Shown: positions 19,343 through 27,201 of the stretch, one piece after another
How positions within the stretch are numbered: position 1 is the first letter of the stretch
How the letters are laid out: each line of letters opens with the position of its first letter
NCBI RefSeq assembly: GCF_030159855.1
Contig: NZ_BSNG01000001.1
Location: forward strand, 3,410,001 to 3,474,000
DNA from: Devosia yakushimensis
GTDB lineage: Bacteria > Pseudomonadota > Alphaproteobacteria > Rhizobiales > Devosiaceae
Length of the DNA: 64,000 nucleotides
Reading direction: 5' to 3'
The notes under the pieces: model-generated
Seen by the model: only the letters and a program-made list of their open reading frames with translations
Told to the model about the DNA's origin: nothing
The model's database searches: none
Made by a program: the position numbers and the translations under genes

Positions 19343-20536
19343 TCAGCCATGCGGCGGCACCGGCTCGGGCGGCAGGCCGTGTGGCTCGTCCACCTTGCGG
19401 TTCCCGAGCGCGAAGCTGGCCGCCCAGAGCCCGGCCAGCAGCAGCGGCAGGCAGATCAGGTAAGAGTTGCGGATGCCCAGATATTCGGCAACGAAACCCA
19501 GCAGCGGCGGCGCGAGGAAGAAGACGACAAAGCTCACCTGGCCGAGCGCGGCGACATTGACCGCGGCAGGCCGGTCGGTGCGCTGTGCCGCCGCCGATAC
19601 CGCCAGCGGGTAGACGGCCGAACAGCCAATGCCCATCAGCGAAAAACCGGCCAGCGCCACCCAGGTGGCGGGCGCCATGCCCACCATCAGCACCCCCAGC
19701 GCGGCCAGCACCAGCAGCACCATGGCCACCCTGCGCGGACCATAGCGGGACACGACCGGGTCGGCAGTGAGCCGCATGGCCGCCATGAAGAAGGCAAAGA
19801 GCGTCAGCCCCATGCCGCCGATAAAGGGCTCGGCCGAGAAGACATCGCGCATATAGATGGCCGACCAATCGATACCAGCGCCTTCGACGAGGAAGGCGGC
19901 AAAGCCGATGATGCAGAGCGGCACCAGGCCCCAATTGGGGAAGGCGATGCGGTGTTCGCCCGTTTCATGCGCCCGCCCGGCCGGCTTTGGCGCGGCCACG
20001 AGGCCGGTGAACATATACCCGCCGACGACCACGACCAGCACCGCCACCAGGCCCATATGCAGCTGCGCGCTGAGACCCGATTGCCGGATCATGGCGCCGA
20101 ACAGGGCGGTGATGAAAAAGCCCATGCTCCAAAACCCATGCGCCCGGTTCATGAAGCGCTTGCCCGAGGCCATTTCCAGCCGGTCAATCTCGACATTGAG
20201 GTTGATTTCGAGCGCGCCGGACAAGAGGCCCGTCAGGAACAGTACGAAAAATACGGCGGGCGCCACCGGCAACCAGGGGATCAGCGCGAACAGCAGCGAG
20301 GGCCCCAATACCGTCACCAGCGCGGTGATGCGCGGTCCCAGCTTTTCGATCAGCGGGGCGGCAAAGGTCAGCGAGATCAGCGAGCCGATCGACATGCCGA
20401 TCATGGTGAGGCCCAATTGGCTTTCCGAAACCCCCAGATGGGTCTGGATATCGGGCAGGCGCGCCATCAGCGCCCCGGTGGTCACGGCGAAGAGGAAAAA
20501 GCCCGCATAGATGCGGTATTGCGGTGCAATATTCAT
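19343..20536 (-). CDS. MFS transporter, YbjJ/FucP-like, paralogue 2
   Basis: Encodes 397 residues, start ATG at 20536 (MNIAPQYRIYAGF), overlapping the stop of paralogue 3 as ATGA. It has the same middle motif GAGIDWSAIYMRDVF and late motif GCSAVYPLAVSAAAQRTDRP as its neighbours, followed by PPLLGFVAEYLGIR. The first helix region MARLPDIQTHLGVSESQLGL is the part shared with YbjJ. A gap of about 100 bases separates it from paralogue 1. Function beyond MFS transport is not visible. Confidence 0.8.
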   Translation of the reverse strand: MNIAPQYRIYAGFFLFAVTTGALMARLPDIQTHLGVSESQLGLTMIGMSIGSLISLTFAAPLIEKLGPRITALVTVLGPSLLFALIPWLPVAPAVFFVLFLTGLLSGALEINLNVEIDRLEMASGKRFMNRAHGFWSMGFFITALFGAMIRQSGLSAQLHMGLVAVLVVVVGGYMFTGLVAAPKPAGRAHETGEHRIAFPNWGLVPLCIIGFAAFLVEGAGIDWSAIYMRDVFSAEPFIGGMGLTLFAFFMAAMRLTADPVVSRYGPRRVAMVLLVLAALGVLMVGMAPATWVALAGFSLMGIGCSAVYPLAVSAAAQRTDRPAAVNVAALGQVSFVVFFLAPPLLGFVAEYLGIRNSYLICLPLLLAGLWAASFALGNRKVDEPHGLPPEPVPPHG

Positions 20537-21705
20537 GGGGTCACGGTCGATCTGAAAGCTTTGGGGGCAAGGGCGCCGGCGGCGACCAGACTCAGCACGA
20601 CAAGCGGCAGCCCGATGCCGAAGGCCCAGCGGATGCCGAAATGTTCGGCCACATAGCCCAGCAGCGGCGGCCCCAACAGGAACGAGACGAAGGAAATCTG
20701 CGCCAGTGCCGCCACATTGACGGCGGCCGGCCGGTCGGTGCGTTGCGCTGCGGCCGACATAGCCAGCGGGAACAGCGCGCTGGTGCCCACCCCGATCAGC
20801 GCCAGGCCCAGATAGGCCATCCACTGCGCCTGGGTGAAAAAGACCAGCAGGGTGCCGATGCCCAGAATGGTCAGCAGGCCCCGGGCGACGATGACCGGGC
20901 TCCAGCGTTCGACGAAACTATCGGCGAAAAACCGGGTGACCGCCTGCGCCCCGGCGCCCAGGGCCACGGCAAAGCCGGCCCAGAAGGGCGCCGCGCCGAA
21001 CACGTCCCGCATATAGATGGCCGACCAGTCGATGCCGGCGCCCTCCATGATCATGGCCGAGAGGCACACCGTCACTAGCACGATAATGGCCAGGGTCGGG
21101 CGAGCGAAGCGCGGCGCTTGGTCGGTATTGCCGCCGCTGCGATGCTCGGCCGGCTCGAACCGGCCCAGAATGACCAGCGTGGCCAGTGTCACGATGGGGA
21201 TCATGATGGCCAGATGCACCTGGGCGGAAATGCCGGCCTGGGCGACGAATGAGCCGACCATGCCGGCGCTGAAAAAACCGAAGCTCCAGAAGGCGTGCGA
21301 GCGGTTCATGATGCGCCGCCCAATGGCGTGCTCGACCCGGTCGGCTTCCAGATTGATGATGATTTCGATACAGCCAATGGTCACGCCCACGGGCATCAGC
21401 AGCAGGAAAAAGGTCAAGGGCGTGGGCGCCCAGACCGCGATGGCATAGAGCACCGACAGCACGGGCAGCGCCGTCAGCAGCGTGCGGCGATAGCCGATGC
21501 GCTCGATAATGGGGCCGGCAAAGGTCAGCGAGATCAGCGTGCCCAGGGCCGCGCCGATCAGCGCCAGGCCCAGCGCCCCTTCGCCCACACCCATGGTCTG
21601 TTGAATGGCCGGGATACGGGGATAAAGGCTCCCCATGCAAAATGAATAAACGAAGAATGCCCCATAGACCTTGATCTGGGGCGGCAGCTCAATGCCGAAT
21701 CTCAT
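20533..21705 (-). CDS. MFS transporter, YbjJ/FucP-like, paralogue 3
   Basis: Encodes 390 residues from ATG at 21705 (MRFGIELPPQIK); a TTG six codons upstream is a less likely start. It shares GAGIDWSAIYMRDVF and SALFPLAMSAAAQRTDRPAA with paralogues 1 and 2 and diverges most in the N-terminal half (YPRIPAIQQTMGVGEGALGL). It is the first gene of the leftward tandem array. The retained Asp-Trp in the seventh helix region of all three copies suggests a common transport chemistry. Confidence 0.78.
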   Translation of the reverse strand: MRFGIELPPQIKVYGAFFVYSFCMGSLYPRIPAIQQTMGVGEGALGLALIGAALGTLISLTFAGPIIERIGYRRTLLTALPVLSVLYAIAVWAPTPLTFFLLLMPVGVTIGCIEIIINLEADRVEHAIGRRIMNRSHAFWSFGFFSAGMVGSFVAQAGISAQVHLAIMIPIVTLATLVILGRFEPAEHRSGGNTDQAPRFARPTLAIIVLVTVCLSAMIMEGAGIDWSAIYMRDVFGAAPFWAGFAVALGAGAQAVTRFFADSFVERWSPVIVARGLLTILGIGTLLVFFTQAQWMAYLGLALIGVGTSALFPLAMSAAAQRTDRPAAVNVAALAQISFVSFLLGPPLLGYVAEHFGIRWAFGIGLPLVVLSLVAAGALAPKAFRSTVTP

Positions 21706-21828
21706 AATAAAAGCTACTCGCAAACAGAAGCGAGCCGCACGCTAGTTCATTTCGGGGGAGAGGAAAATAGCGCCTTGAAACGCGCCAGACACATATTTGT
21801 ATCGTTGCAAAACCAGCACAGCGCGAGT

Positions 21829-22386
21829 TCAGCTGTCCAGTTGCATATAGAGATCGTCGCGCAAAACCTCGATCCCGGAGCGGGCGTGGCGGACAATTTC
21901 GAGCCGGCGGAACTGCCCGCCCAGCCGGCTTTCGGCGGCCCGGCGGGGCGCCGTTACCCGGTCGCGCCGGTCGGGGCCGAAATAGCCCGGGGTTTCGTAA
22001 TAGACCAGATTGTGCCCGATCTGCCGCTCGATGCGCGGCAGCACCTGGGCCGGGGCAAAGGGCATGGCGATGATGTCGTCGAAGCCCAGATTGATGCAGG
22101 CGGCAATGGTTTCGACCGAAGGGTTATCGGCAAAATAGATCAGCGGCGAAAACCTGATCCGGCGGCTGGGCGAAAACCGCACGGCCTCGGCGACACCGCG
22201 CAGCGTTTCGACATCGGGCACGGCCGCGAACAGGAAAAAGCATACCGGGGTCAGGTCCATGCGCCGCTCGGCCTCGGCCAGCCCGGAAAAGGGCAGCACG
22301 GCGGCAAAATGCAGCTGCCGCGCCAGAGCCGTCAGCGCGGTGCCGGGGCCATCGGGAGGCCCAATGATATAGGCGGTCGCGTGCAT
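21829..22386 (-). CDS. Receiver-like protein, degenerate
   Basis: Encodes about 185 residues from ATG at 22386 (a GTG four codons earlier is possible). The first 125 residues have the alternating hydrophobic strands of a CheY-like receiver: YIIGPPDGPG, then VCFFLFAAV where the phospho-acceptor Asp would be expected, then SPLIYFADNPSVETIAACINLGFDDIIAMPF, matching the Thr/Ser and Lys end of receivers. No clear acceptor Asp is visible, so it may not be phosphorylated. The C-terminal 60 residues are basic (YFGPDRRDRVTAPRRAAE). No partner kinase is adjacent. Function unknown. Confidence 0.55.
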   Translation of the reverse strand: MHATAYIIGPPDGPGTALTALARQLHFAAVLPFSGLAEAERRMDLTPVCFFLFAAVPDVETLRGVAEAVRFSPSRRIRFSPLIYFADNPSVETIAACINLGFDDIIAMPFAPAQVLPRIERQIGHNLVYYETPGYFGPDRRDRVTAPRRAAESRLGGQFRRLEIVRHARSGIEVLRDDLYMQLDS

Positions 22387-22470
22387 CGCCGTTCTCACGT
22401 TGCCAATGCCAAGAATAGGCGCGTGATCCTAAGAGGGCGCTAATGGCGGGGTTACGGGAGAGTACTGGGG

Positions 22471-22592
22471 GATACCCCCTCGTAGCCTCCCCCTGATAGG
22501 GGGAGGGACCGCCTTGTGAATAAAACGCGATCCGGTCCCAAGAGTGGAGGGATCCCTCCCCCTATCAGGGGGAGGCTAGGTGGGGGTACTCC
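22471..22592. repeat. Inverted-repeat element, copy A
   Basis: Long inverted repeat with arms at 22471-22508 and 22553-22592, each containing the palindrome CTCCCCCTGATAGGGGGAG or its complement next to GCTAGG/CCTAGC-type flanks. The central 44 bases hold CCCAAGAGTGGAGGGAT. Copies B (26645-26766) and C (42720-42841, opposite orientation) share both arms and the centre. It lies just after the LysR stop. Confidence 0.85.
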
Positions 22593-22607
22593 GATGCCGG
22601 AGCCACC

Positions 22608-23477
22608 CTACCCCCGCCGCAACTCCCCTCGAAACAGCGCCCCATGCTCCCCCATCAACCGCGCGATCCGGTCCCCCACCGTCCGCACCGCCGGGGTGTG
22701 GCGCTCCTCGTGATGGCTCACCAGCCATTGATCGGTTTCCAGCTCGGCGATCAATGGCGCGACACGGACGAGGCGCGGGTCGCTGTCGCCCACGAAACAG
22801 GGAAAGACCGATAGGCCCGCCCCGGCCGCCACCAGTTCGCGCACGCTCATCGAGTCGTTGCCGCGCACGGCGATCCTGTCGCCATGGCGCGCCTGCATCC
22901 AGCGGGCCGACTGGGTCTGGGCGCCATCGCCGGCAATGCCGACGAAATAGCCGGCCGCTATGCCATTGACCAGGTTAAGGCCCGAATAGAGGCCATAGGC
23001 CACCTTGCCGATCAGCCGCCCGGCCAGCCATTGCTCGGAGGGCCGCTGGTTGCGGATGCCCAGATCGGCATTGCGGCGACCGATATCGATCTTTTCATTG
23101 GCGGTGACCAGTTCGAGCCCGAAGCGATCATCCACGCTCCACAGCGCCTCGATGTGCCGGGCGAGAAAGGCCGAGGTCCAGGCTCCGGCCGAGACGCGCA
23201 CCACGCGGTCCCCGATGGCCCCTTCCTTCCAGCGCTTGAGCGCCAGCATGGCGGTCTCGACATCTTCGGCGCGGGCCAGCAGCGCCTCGCCGGCCGGGGT
23301 CAGCCGGTAGCCGGTCTGGCTGCGATGAAACAGCGGCTCGCCCAATTGGCGTTCGAGTGCGGTGATGCGCCGCCCCAGCGTTGCCGCGCTCAGCCCGGTC
23401 GTTCCGGTCGCCGCGCTCAGACCACCCAGCCGCGCGACATCCAGAAACAGCCTCAGATCGTCCCAGCCGAAATCCAT
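22608..23477 (-). CDS. LysR-family transcriptional regulator
   Basis: Encodes 289 residues. The N-terminal winged helix contains LRLFLDVARLGGLSAA followed by GRRITALERQLGEPLFHRSQ (about residues 8-52), the normal LysR DNA-binding region, then the coiled linker and a substrate-binding-like effector domain. The ATG at 23477 is used. It is divergent from the DUF1127 and aldo/keto reductase genes, the most likely targets. The effector cannot be predicted. Confidence 0.85.
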   Translation of the reverse strand: MDFGWDDLRLFLDVARLGGLSAATGTTGLSAATLGRRITALERQLGEPLFHRSQTGYRLTPAGEALLARAEDVETAMLALKRWKEGAIGDRVVRVSAGAWTSAFLARHIEALWSVDDRFGLELVTANEKIDIGRRNADLGIRNQRPSEQWLAGRLIGKVAYGLYSGLNLVNGIAAGYFVGIAGDGAQTQSARWMQARHGDRIAVRGNDSMSVRELVAAGAGLSVFPCFVGDSDPRLVRVAPLIAELETDQWLVSHHEERHTPAVRTVGDRIARLMGEHGALFRGELRRG

Positions 23478-23654
23478 TTTTCATTTCTGCAAAGCGCGTT
23501 GCGTTCTTGAGCATAGCGGCAGGGCGGGATTTTGCGCAAGTATGGCGGTGACGGTGCCAAGGAAAAGCGCCGAACGCAAAATCAAAACAGCCAGATTTGC
23601 AAAGCCAGTGTCTCGTCACCGGCTGCCGTCTGATTTTGCCCCCAAGGAGATAGC

Positions 23655-23810
23655 ATGATGTTGCACAATTTTGCCCGACACATCCGGGCCCGGTGGCTCA
23701 ACCACGTGGCTATGCGCCACTTGCGGACGATGGATGACCGCCAATTGGCCGATATGGGCGCCAGCCGCGAGTCCCTCGCCGATTTCATCCGCGACAATGC
23801 CAAAGCCTGA
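23655..23810 (+). CDS. DUF1127 (YjiS-like) small basic protein
   Basis: A 51-residue protein starting with two Met codons; AAGGAG lies just upstream. It has the DUF1127 arrangement: Arg/Trp-rich start (HIRARWLNHVAMRHLRTMD) and the core DDRQLADMGASRESL. Small alphaproteobacterial DUF1127 proteins are RNA-associated and influence phosphate, carbon or small-RNA metabolism in Agrobacterium and Rhodobacter. It ends 15 bases before the first aldo/keto reductase gene, so it is probably co-transcribed with it and divergent from the LysR gene. Confidence 0.75.
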   Translation: MMLHNFARHIRARWLNHVAMRHLRTMDDRQLADMGASRESLADFIRDNAKA

Positions 23811-23825
23811 CCCGAGGACCCGATC

Positions 23826-24830
23826 ATGACCTTTTTCAAACTCCGCCCCATCGGCCGCTCCGGCATCGAGGCCAGCGCCGTGGGTATGGGCTGCTGGGCC
23901 ATTGGCGGTCCCTTCCTGTTCGATGGCAAGCCCGATGGCTGGGGCGATATCGACGACGGCCAATCGATCCGGGCCATCCACCTGGCGCTCGAGCTGGGCG
24001 CCACCCTGTTCGACACCGCTGATGCCTATGGCACGGGCCATAGCGAAAATGTGCTCGGCAAGGCGCTGGCAGGGCGCCGGGCTGACGCGGTGATCGCCAC
24101 CAAATTCGGCTATACCTATGACAGCGCCGCCAAGGCCCTGCTCTCCACCGATGTCAGCCCGGCCTATGTGCAATGGGCCTATGCCCAATCGCTCGAGCGA
24201 TTGGGCACCGACTATATCGATCTCTTCCAGATCCATGTCGGGGACCTCCCGGACGAAGCCGCCGACGCGGCCGGCGCGGCGCTGGAGAAACTGGCCGAGA
24301 GCGGCGCCATCCGCGCCTGGGGCTGGAGCACCGATGATGCCGCCAAGGCCGCGCGCATGGTCAAATTCCCGCATTTCGCCGCCGTGCAGCAGGAATTGAG
24401 CGTCTTCCGCGATGGGCCGGACATGCTCGATCTCTGTGCCGCGCAAAACCTCGCCAGCCTCAACCGCTCGCCGCTGGCCATGGGCATGCTGACCGGCAAA
24501 TTCACCGCCGGCTCGACCCTGCCCGGCTCGGACGTGCGCGCCGCGGGCCATTCCTGGGTCCGCTTCTTCAAGGATGGAAAGCCCCTGCCCGAGGCCCTGG
24601 CGCGGATCGAGGCCATTCGCGAGCTGCTGACCAGCGGCGGCCGCAGCCCGGCCCAGGGCGCCCTGGGCTGGATATTGGCACGCTCGCCGCACACACTGCC
24701 CATTCCCGGCTTCAAATCCGAGGCCCAGGTGCGCGACAATCTCGGCGCCCTCGAAAAGGGGCCGCTGCCTGCCGCAACCATGGCCGAAATCGCTGCTATC
24801 CTTGCCGGTCTCGAACCGGCTCTGGTCTGA
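23826..24830 (+). CDS. Aldo/keto reductase
   Basis: Encodes 334 residues of a cytoplasmic NADPH-dependent (alpha/beta)8-barrel oxidoreductase. Visible family features: GMGCWAIGG at the start, LFDTADAYGTGHSENVLGKAL with the catalytic Asp and Tyr, VIATKFGYTY with the Lys and DYIDLFQIHVGD with the His. The end carries PIPGFKSEAQVRDNLGAL for cofactor binding. It is followed after 19 bases by a second reductase of a different subgroup and probably regulated by the divergent LysR gene. Substrate unknown. Confidence 0.88.
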   Translation: MTFFKLRPIGRSGIEASAVGMGCWAIGGPFLFDGKPDGWGDIDDGQSIRAIHLALELGATLFDTADAYGTGHSENVLGKALAGRRADAVIATKFGYTYDSAAKALLSTDVSPAYVQWAYAQSLERLGTDYIDLFQIHVGDLPDEAADAAGAALEKLAESGAIRAWGWSTDDAAKAARMVKFPHFAAVQQELSVFRDGPDMLDLCAAQNLASLNRSPLAMGMLTGKFTAGSTLPGSDVRAAGHSWVRFFKDGKPLPEALARIEAIRELLTSGGRSPAQGALGWILARSPHTLPIPGFKSEAQVRDNLGALEKGPLPAATMAEIAAILAGLEPALV

Positions 24831-24849
24831 ACCCTTGGGAGGAACAGCA

Positions 24850-25824
24850 ATGCAACAGAATAGTCTTGGTCCCTTCGGACCGGTCAGCCGCCTCACCCTG
24901 GGCGGTGGTGGCATCGGCATGGTCTGGGGCGCGGCTTCCGAAGACGATGCCATTGGCACGCTTCATCGCGCCGTCGAGGCCGGTATCGATCTCATCGACA
25001 CCGCGCCCGGCTACAAGACCTGCGAAGCCATGATCGCCAGGGCTTTTGAGGGCCGCCTGCCGGCCGGGGTGCGCATCACCACCAAATATGGCCTGGGCAA
25101 TCCGCCCGCCGCCGAAGTCTATCCGCGCCTGCGGGCCTCGCTCGAAGCCAGCCTTGCCGCCATGCGGCTCGACCGCGCCGACATGATGGTGCTGCATACC
25201 GAAATCCGCCCCGACGATTTCGTCTATCCCAATGAGGACCGGCCGCGCGACGAGCGCTCCACCAGCCTTGGTCTTTATCGGCAGAGCGTCGTTCCCGCCT
25301 TCGAGCGGCTGGTAGCGGATGGACTGATCGCCTCCTGGGGCCTGACCGGCTTCAACCATACCGGCGCCACGATCGACGCCATCTCAACCGGCCCCCGCCC
25401 GGCAGCGCTGCAGGCCATTGCCAATCTCATGGACAGTGCCGGGGAAATGAACGGCACGGGCATTCCCGGCCGCCCACGCGACGTCATCGCGGCGGCCAAG
25501 GCCAATGGCGTCGGCGTCATGGGGGTGCGGGCCGTGCAGGCCGGCGCCCTGACCTCGGGCTTTGACCGCCCCATCACCGATGACCAGCGCGCCACCGGCA
25601 GGGATTTCGACCGCGCGGCGCCCTATCGCGCCCTTTGCCGGCAATGGGGCGAGGACCCCGCCATCATCGCCCATCGCTATGCACTGGGCATGGACGGGGT
25701 CGATACATTGGTGCTGGGTGTCAAGACTGTCGCCGAGCTGGAACAGGCGCTGGCGGCGGAGCGGGCAGGACCGCTCGAGGCCGAACAGGTGGCCGCTATC
25801 GACGCGCTCGGGCTGCGCAGCTGA
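24850..25824 (+). CDS. Aldo/keto reductase (L-fucose/D-threo-aldose dehydrogenase-like)
   Basis: Encodes 324 residues from ATG at 24850 with GGGAGGAA upstream. The barrel features are LGGGGIGMVWG, LIDTAPGYKTCEAMIARAF (Asp and Tyr) and RADMMVLHTEI (His). The long loop with DERSTSLGLYRQSV is not in the standard reductases. I think it is near the aldose/fucose dehydrogenase group, but only the superfamily is secure. It is the second gene of the 23655-25824 run. Confidence 0.8.
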   Translation: MQQNSLGPFGPVSRLTLGGGGIGMVWGAASEDDAIGTLHRAVEAGIDLIDTAPGYKTCEAMIARAFEGRLPAGVRITTKYGLGNPPAAEVYPRLRASLEASLAAMRLDRADMMVLHTEIRPDDFVYPNEDRPRDERSTSLGLYRQSVVPAFERLVADGLIASWGLTGFNHTGATIDAISTGPRPAALQAIANLMDSAGEMNGTGIPGRPRDVIAAAKANGVGVMGVRAVQAGALTSGFDRPITDDQRATGRDFDRAAPYRALCRQWGEDPAIIAHRYALGMDGVDTLVLGVKTVAELEQALAAERAGPLEAEQVAAIDALGLRS

Positions 25825-25831
25825 AACGAAA

Positions 25832-25854
25832 CGGGCCGCTCAGCAGGCGGCCCG
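25832..25854. terminator. Bidirectional hairpin terminator
   Basis: CGGGCCGC and GCGGCCCG form an 8-bp perfect stem around TCAGCAG. It lies between the converging aldo/keto reductase and RlpA-like genes; a TTATTTTTT run follows about 10 bases later on the plus strand. Confidence 0.7.
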
Positions 25855-25883
25855 TTCATGATCGGTTATTTTTTGGTTTTCGT

Positions 25884-26237
25884 TCAGATTTGCTCGATGC
25901 AGACCGAGGTGGTGCCGCGATTGCGGAAACCCAGCTCGCCGGCAGCAGCCTTGGAAAGATCGATGATACGCCCACCGATAAAGGGGCCACGATCATTGAT
26001 GACAACCTGGATTTGCCGGCCGGTGCGCTGGTCGGTAACGCGCAGCTTGGTGCCGAAAGGGAGGGAGCGATGGGCCGCCGTCATGGCGTTTTCGTTGAAG
26101 ATTTCACCCGATGCGGCCTTCTTGCCATTGAAGCCGGGGCCATACCAGGAAGCGCCGCCGCATTGGGCATAGGCTGCAGTGGAAACGGAGAGCAATGCTG
26201 CAGCAATTGCGGCGACGGAAACGACTTTTCTAATCAA
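25884..26237 (-). CDS. RlpA-like secreted double-psi beta-barrel protein
   Basis: Encodes 117 residues from TTG at 26237; an upstream in-frame stop leaves no other start. Residues 1-24 (MIRKVVSVAAIAAALL, ending AYA) are a signal peptide. The mature part begins CGGASWYGPGFNGKKAASGE and contains PFGTKLRVTDQRTGR and VVINDRGPFIGGRIIDLSKAAA, the hallmark RlpA double-psi barrel with the catalytic-type Asp of NDRGP. Its length is only the core domain; no SPOR domain is present. RlpA proteins act on denuded peptidoglycan in the periplasm. Two cysteines flank the mature chain and could form a disulphide. Confidence 0.82.
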   Translation of the reverse strand: MIRKVVSVAAIAAALLSVSTAAYAQCGGASWYGPGFNGKKAASGEIFNENAMTAAHRSLPFGTKLRVTDQRTGRQIQVVINDRGPFIGGRIIDLSKAAAGELGFRNRGTTSVCIEQI

Positions 26238-26644
26238 GCTGAGAAACTCACGTAGTTACGGTGAGCAATCGATTAACGGCGCGCCCCGGCCACAATGTGG
26301 GCATCAAGGACACAACTGGCCTCAACTGAGTGTCTGTTGCCCATATGCCGCAGGATCTGTCGGCACCAGCTTGTCCTCTTGGCAGCAGAACTAAGCCAAT
26401 TGTGGGAGATGAATCCTCGATTCGCCGATATCGGGAAAATCGAGCGGACAATTTTCGGCGATTTGGGATTCATCTTGCCCAGTGTGACCTGATGGTCACG
26501 GTTCCACCCGATATGCTTGAAAATCGTCTTTTCGAGAAGGTTCCCGCAAGAATTCGGGAGATGAAAAGGCGGAGCAGGACGAAATCAGGCAAGAAAAAGG
26601 CAGGTTTTGTGCCGTTTTGGGCCGGTTGGGAGGGGGCTTAGTCG

Positions 26645-26766
26645 GGATACCCCCTCCTAGCCTCCCCCTGATAGGGGGAGGGACTGTCTGGTGGTTGTGA
26701 CGAGATCCAGTCCTAAGAGTGGAGAGATCCCTCCCCCTATCAGGGGGAGGCTAGGAGGGGGTATCC
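26645..26766. repeat. Inverted-repeat element, copy B
   Basis: Arms at 26645-26683 and 26728-26766, same sequence family as copy A (22471-22592) and copy C (42720-42841). The centre reads CCTAAGAGTGGAGAGAT, matching copy A orientation. Confidence 0.85.
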
Positions 26767-26975
26767 CAATGCCCCAACCAGCACCGCCCCAAAAAACTTA
26801 TCCCCGCCCCCAAACCGCATGCGACTATCTCCCCGTTCCGCCAGTCACCGGTCCCGACGCAGGGCCGGGCGGAATGACCGTGGGGGAGGGGCGCCTTTCC
26901 AGTGGGGTTGGAAACTCGGCAGCCGGACCTGCAAGAATGGTACCGCCTGAACCGGACCTTGCGCAAAAGCGGATC

Positions 26976-27035
26976 GTGACGGGCGGCCTTTGGCTCCCCT
27001 AGTCTACACTGGCCGAGTCAAAGGCCGCCCGTTAC
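26976..27035. repeat. Long stem-loop, 17-bp arms
   Basis: GTGACGGGCGGCCTTTG (26976-26992) pairs with CAAAGGCCGCCCGTTAC (27019-27035), 16 of 17 positions, around a 26-base loop. It is not followed by a T run. It lies about 170 bases before preT and is unrelated to the neighbouring repeat B. Confidence 0.7.
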
Positions 27036-27129
27036 CGTGTAACCGCGACGCCTCAGGGCCGGGCGGCACTTTGGCACGCGCTCGGAAGACCCTGCCAGCC
27101 GGCGATTTGACACAGCCGCCATCCATAAT

Positions 27130-27145
27130 TTGACCAATTGATAAA
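27130..27145. promoter_or_regulatory. Candidate RutR/PydR box before preT
   Basis: TTGACCAATTGATAAA matches the E. coli RutR consensus TTGACCA-nn-TGGTCAA: the left half is perfect and the right half agrees at five of seven positions. It lies 57 bases upstream of the preT start. A RutR-type regulator is encoded at 31817-32536. Confidence 0.5.
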
Positions 27146-27201
27146 AATTTTGAGCTGCGCTAGCCTCCACTTGGGGAATACAGCAGCAAGGGGAGTTTCA
27201 C

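Larger units (their letters stand above)
26238..27201. other. 964-base gap with repeats and a long hairpin
   Basis: No convincing gene is visible in this stretch between rlpA-like and preT. It holds a 10-bp inverted repeat (26407-26416 with 26466-26475), repeat copy B at 26645-26766, a 17-bp stem-loop at 26976-27035, and a candidate RutR-like box at 27130-27145 before preT. Short reading frames here are created by the repeat. Confidence 0.75.

Noticed and set aside
22516..22713. Short peptide frames at the three repeats sharing IRGRLGGG
   Set aside because: The shared peptide arises from the DNA repeat itself; no ribosome site or codon pattern supports translation.
26976..27035. Possible rho-independent terminator before preT
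   Set aside because: The stem is long with a 26-base loop and no T run follows, so termination is not supported; kept only as a hairpin.
26830..27060. Possible tRNA or small RNA in the gap before preT
   Set aside because: I looked for acceptor-stem pairing and T-loop sequence and found none.
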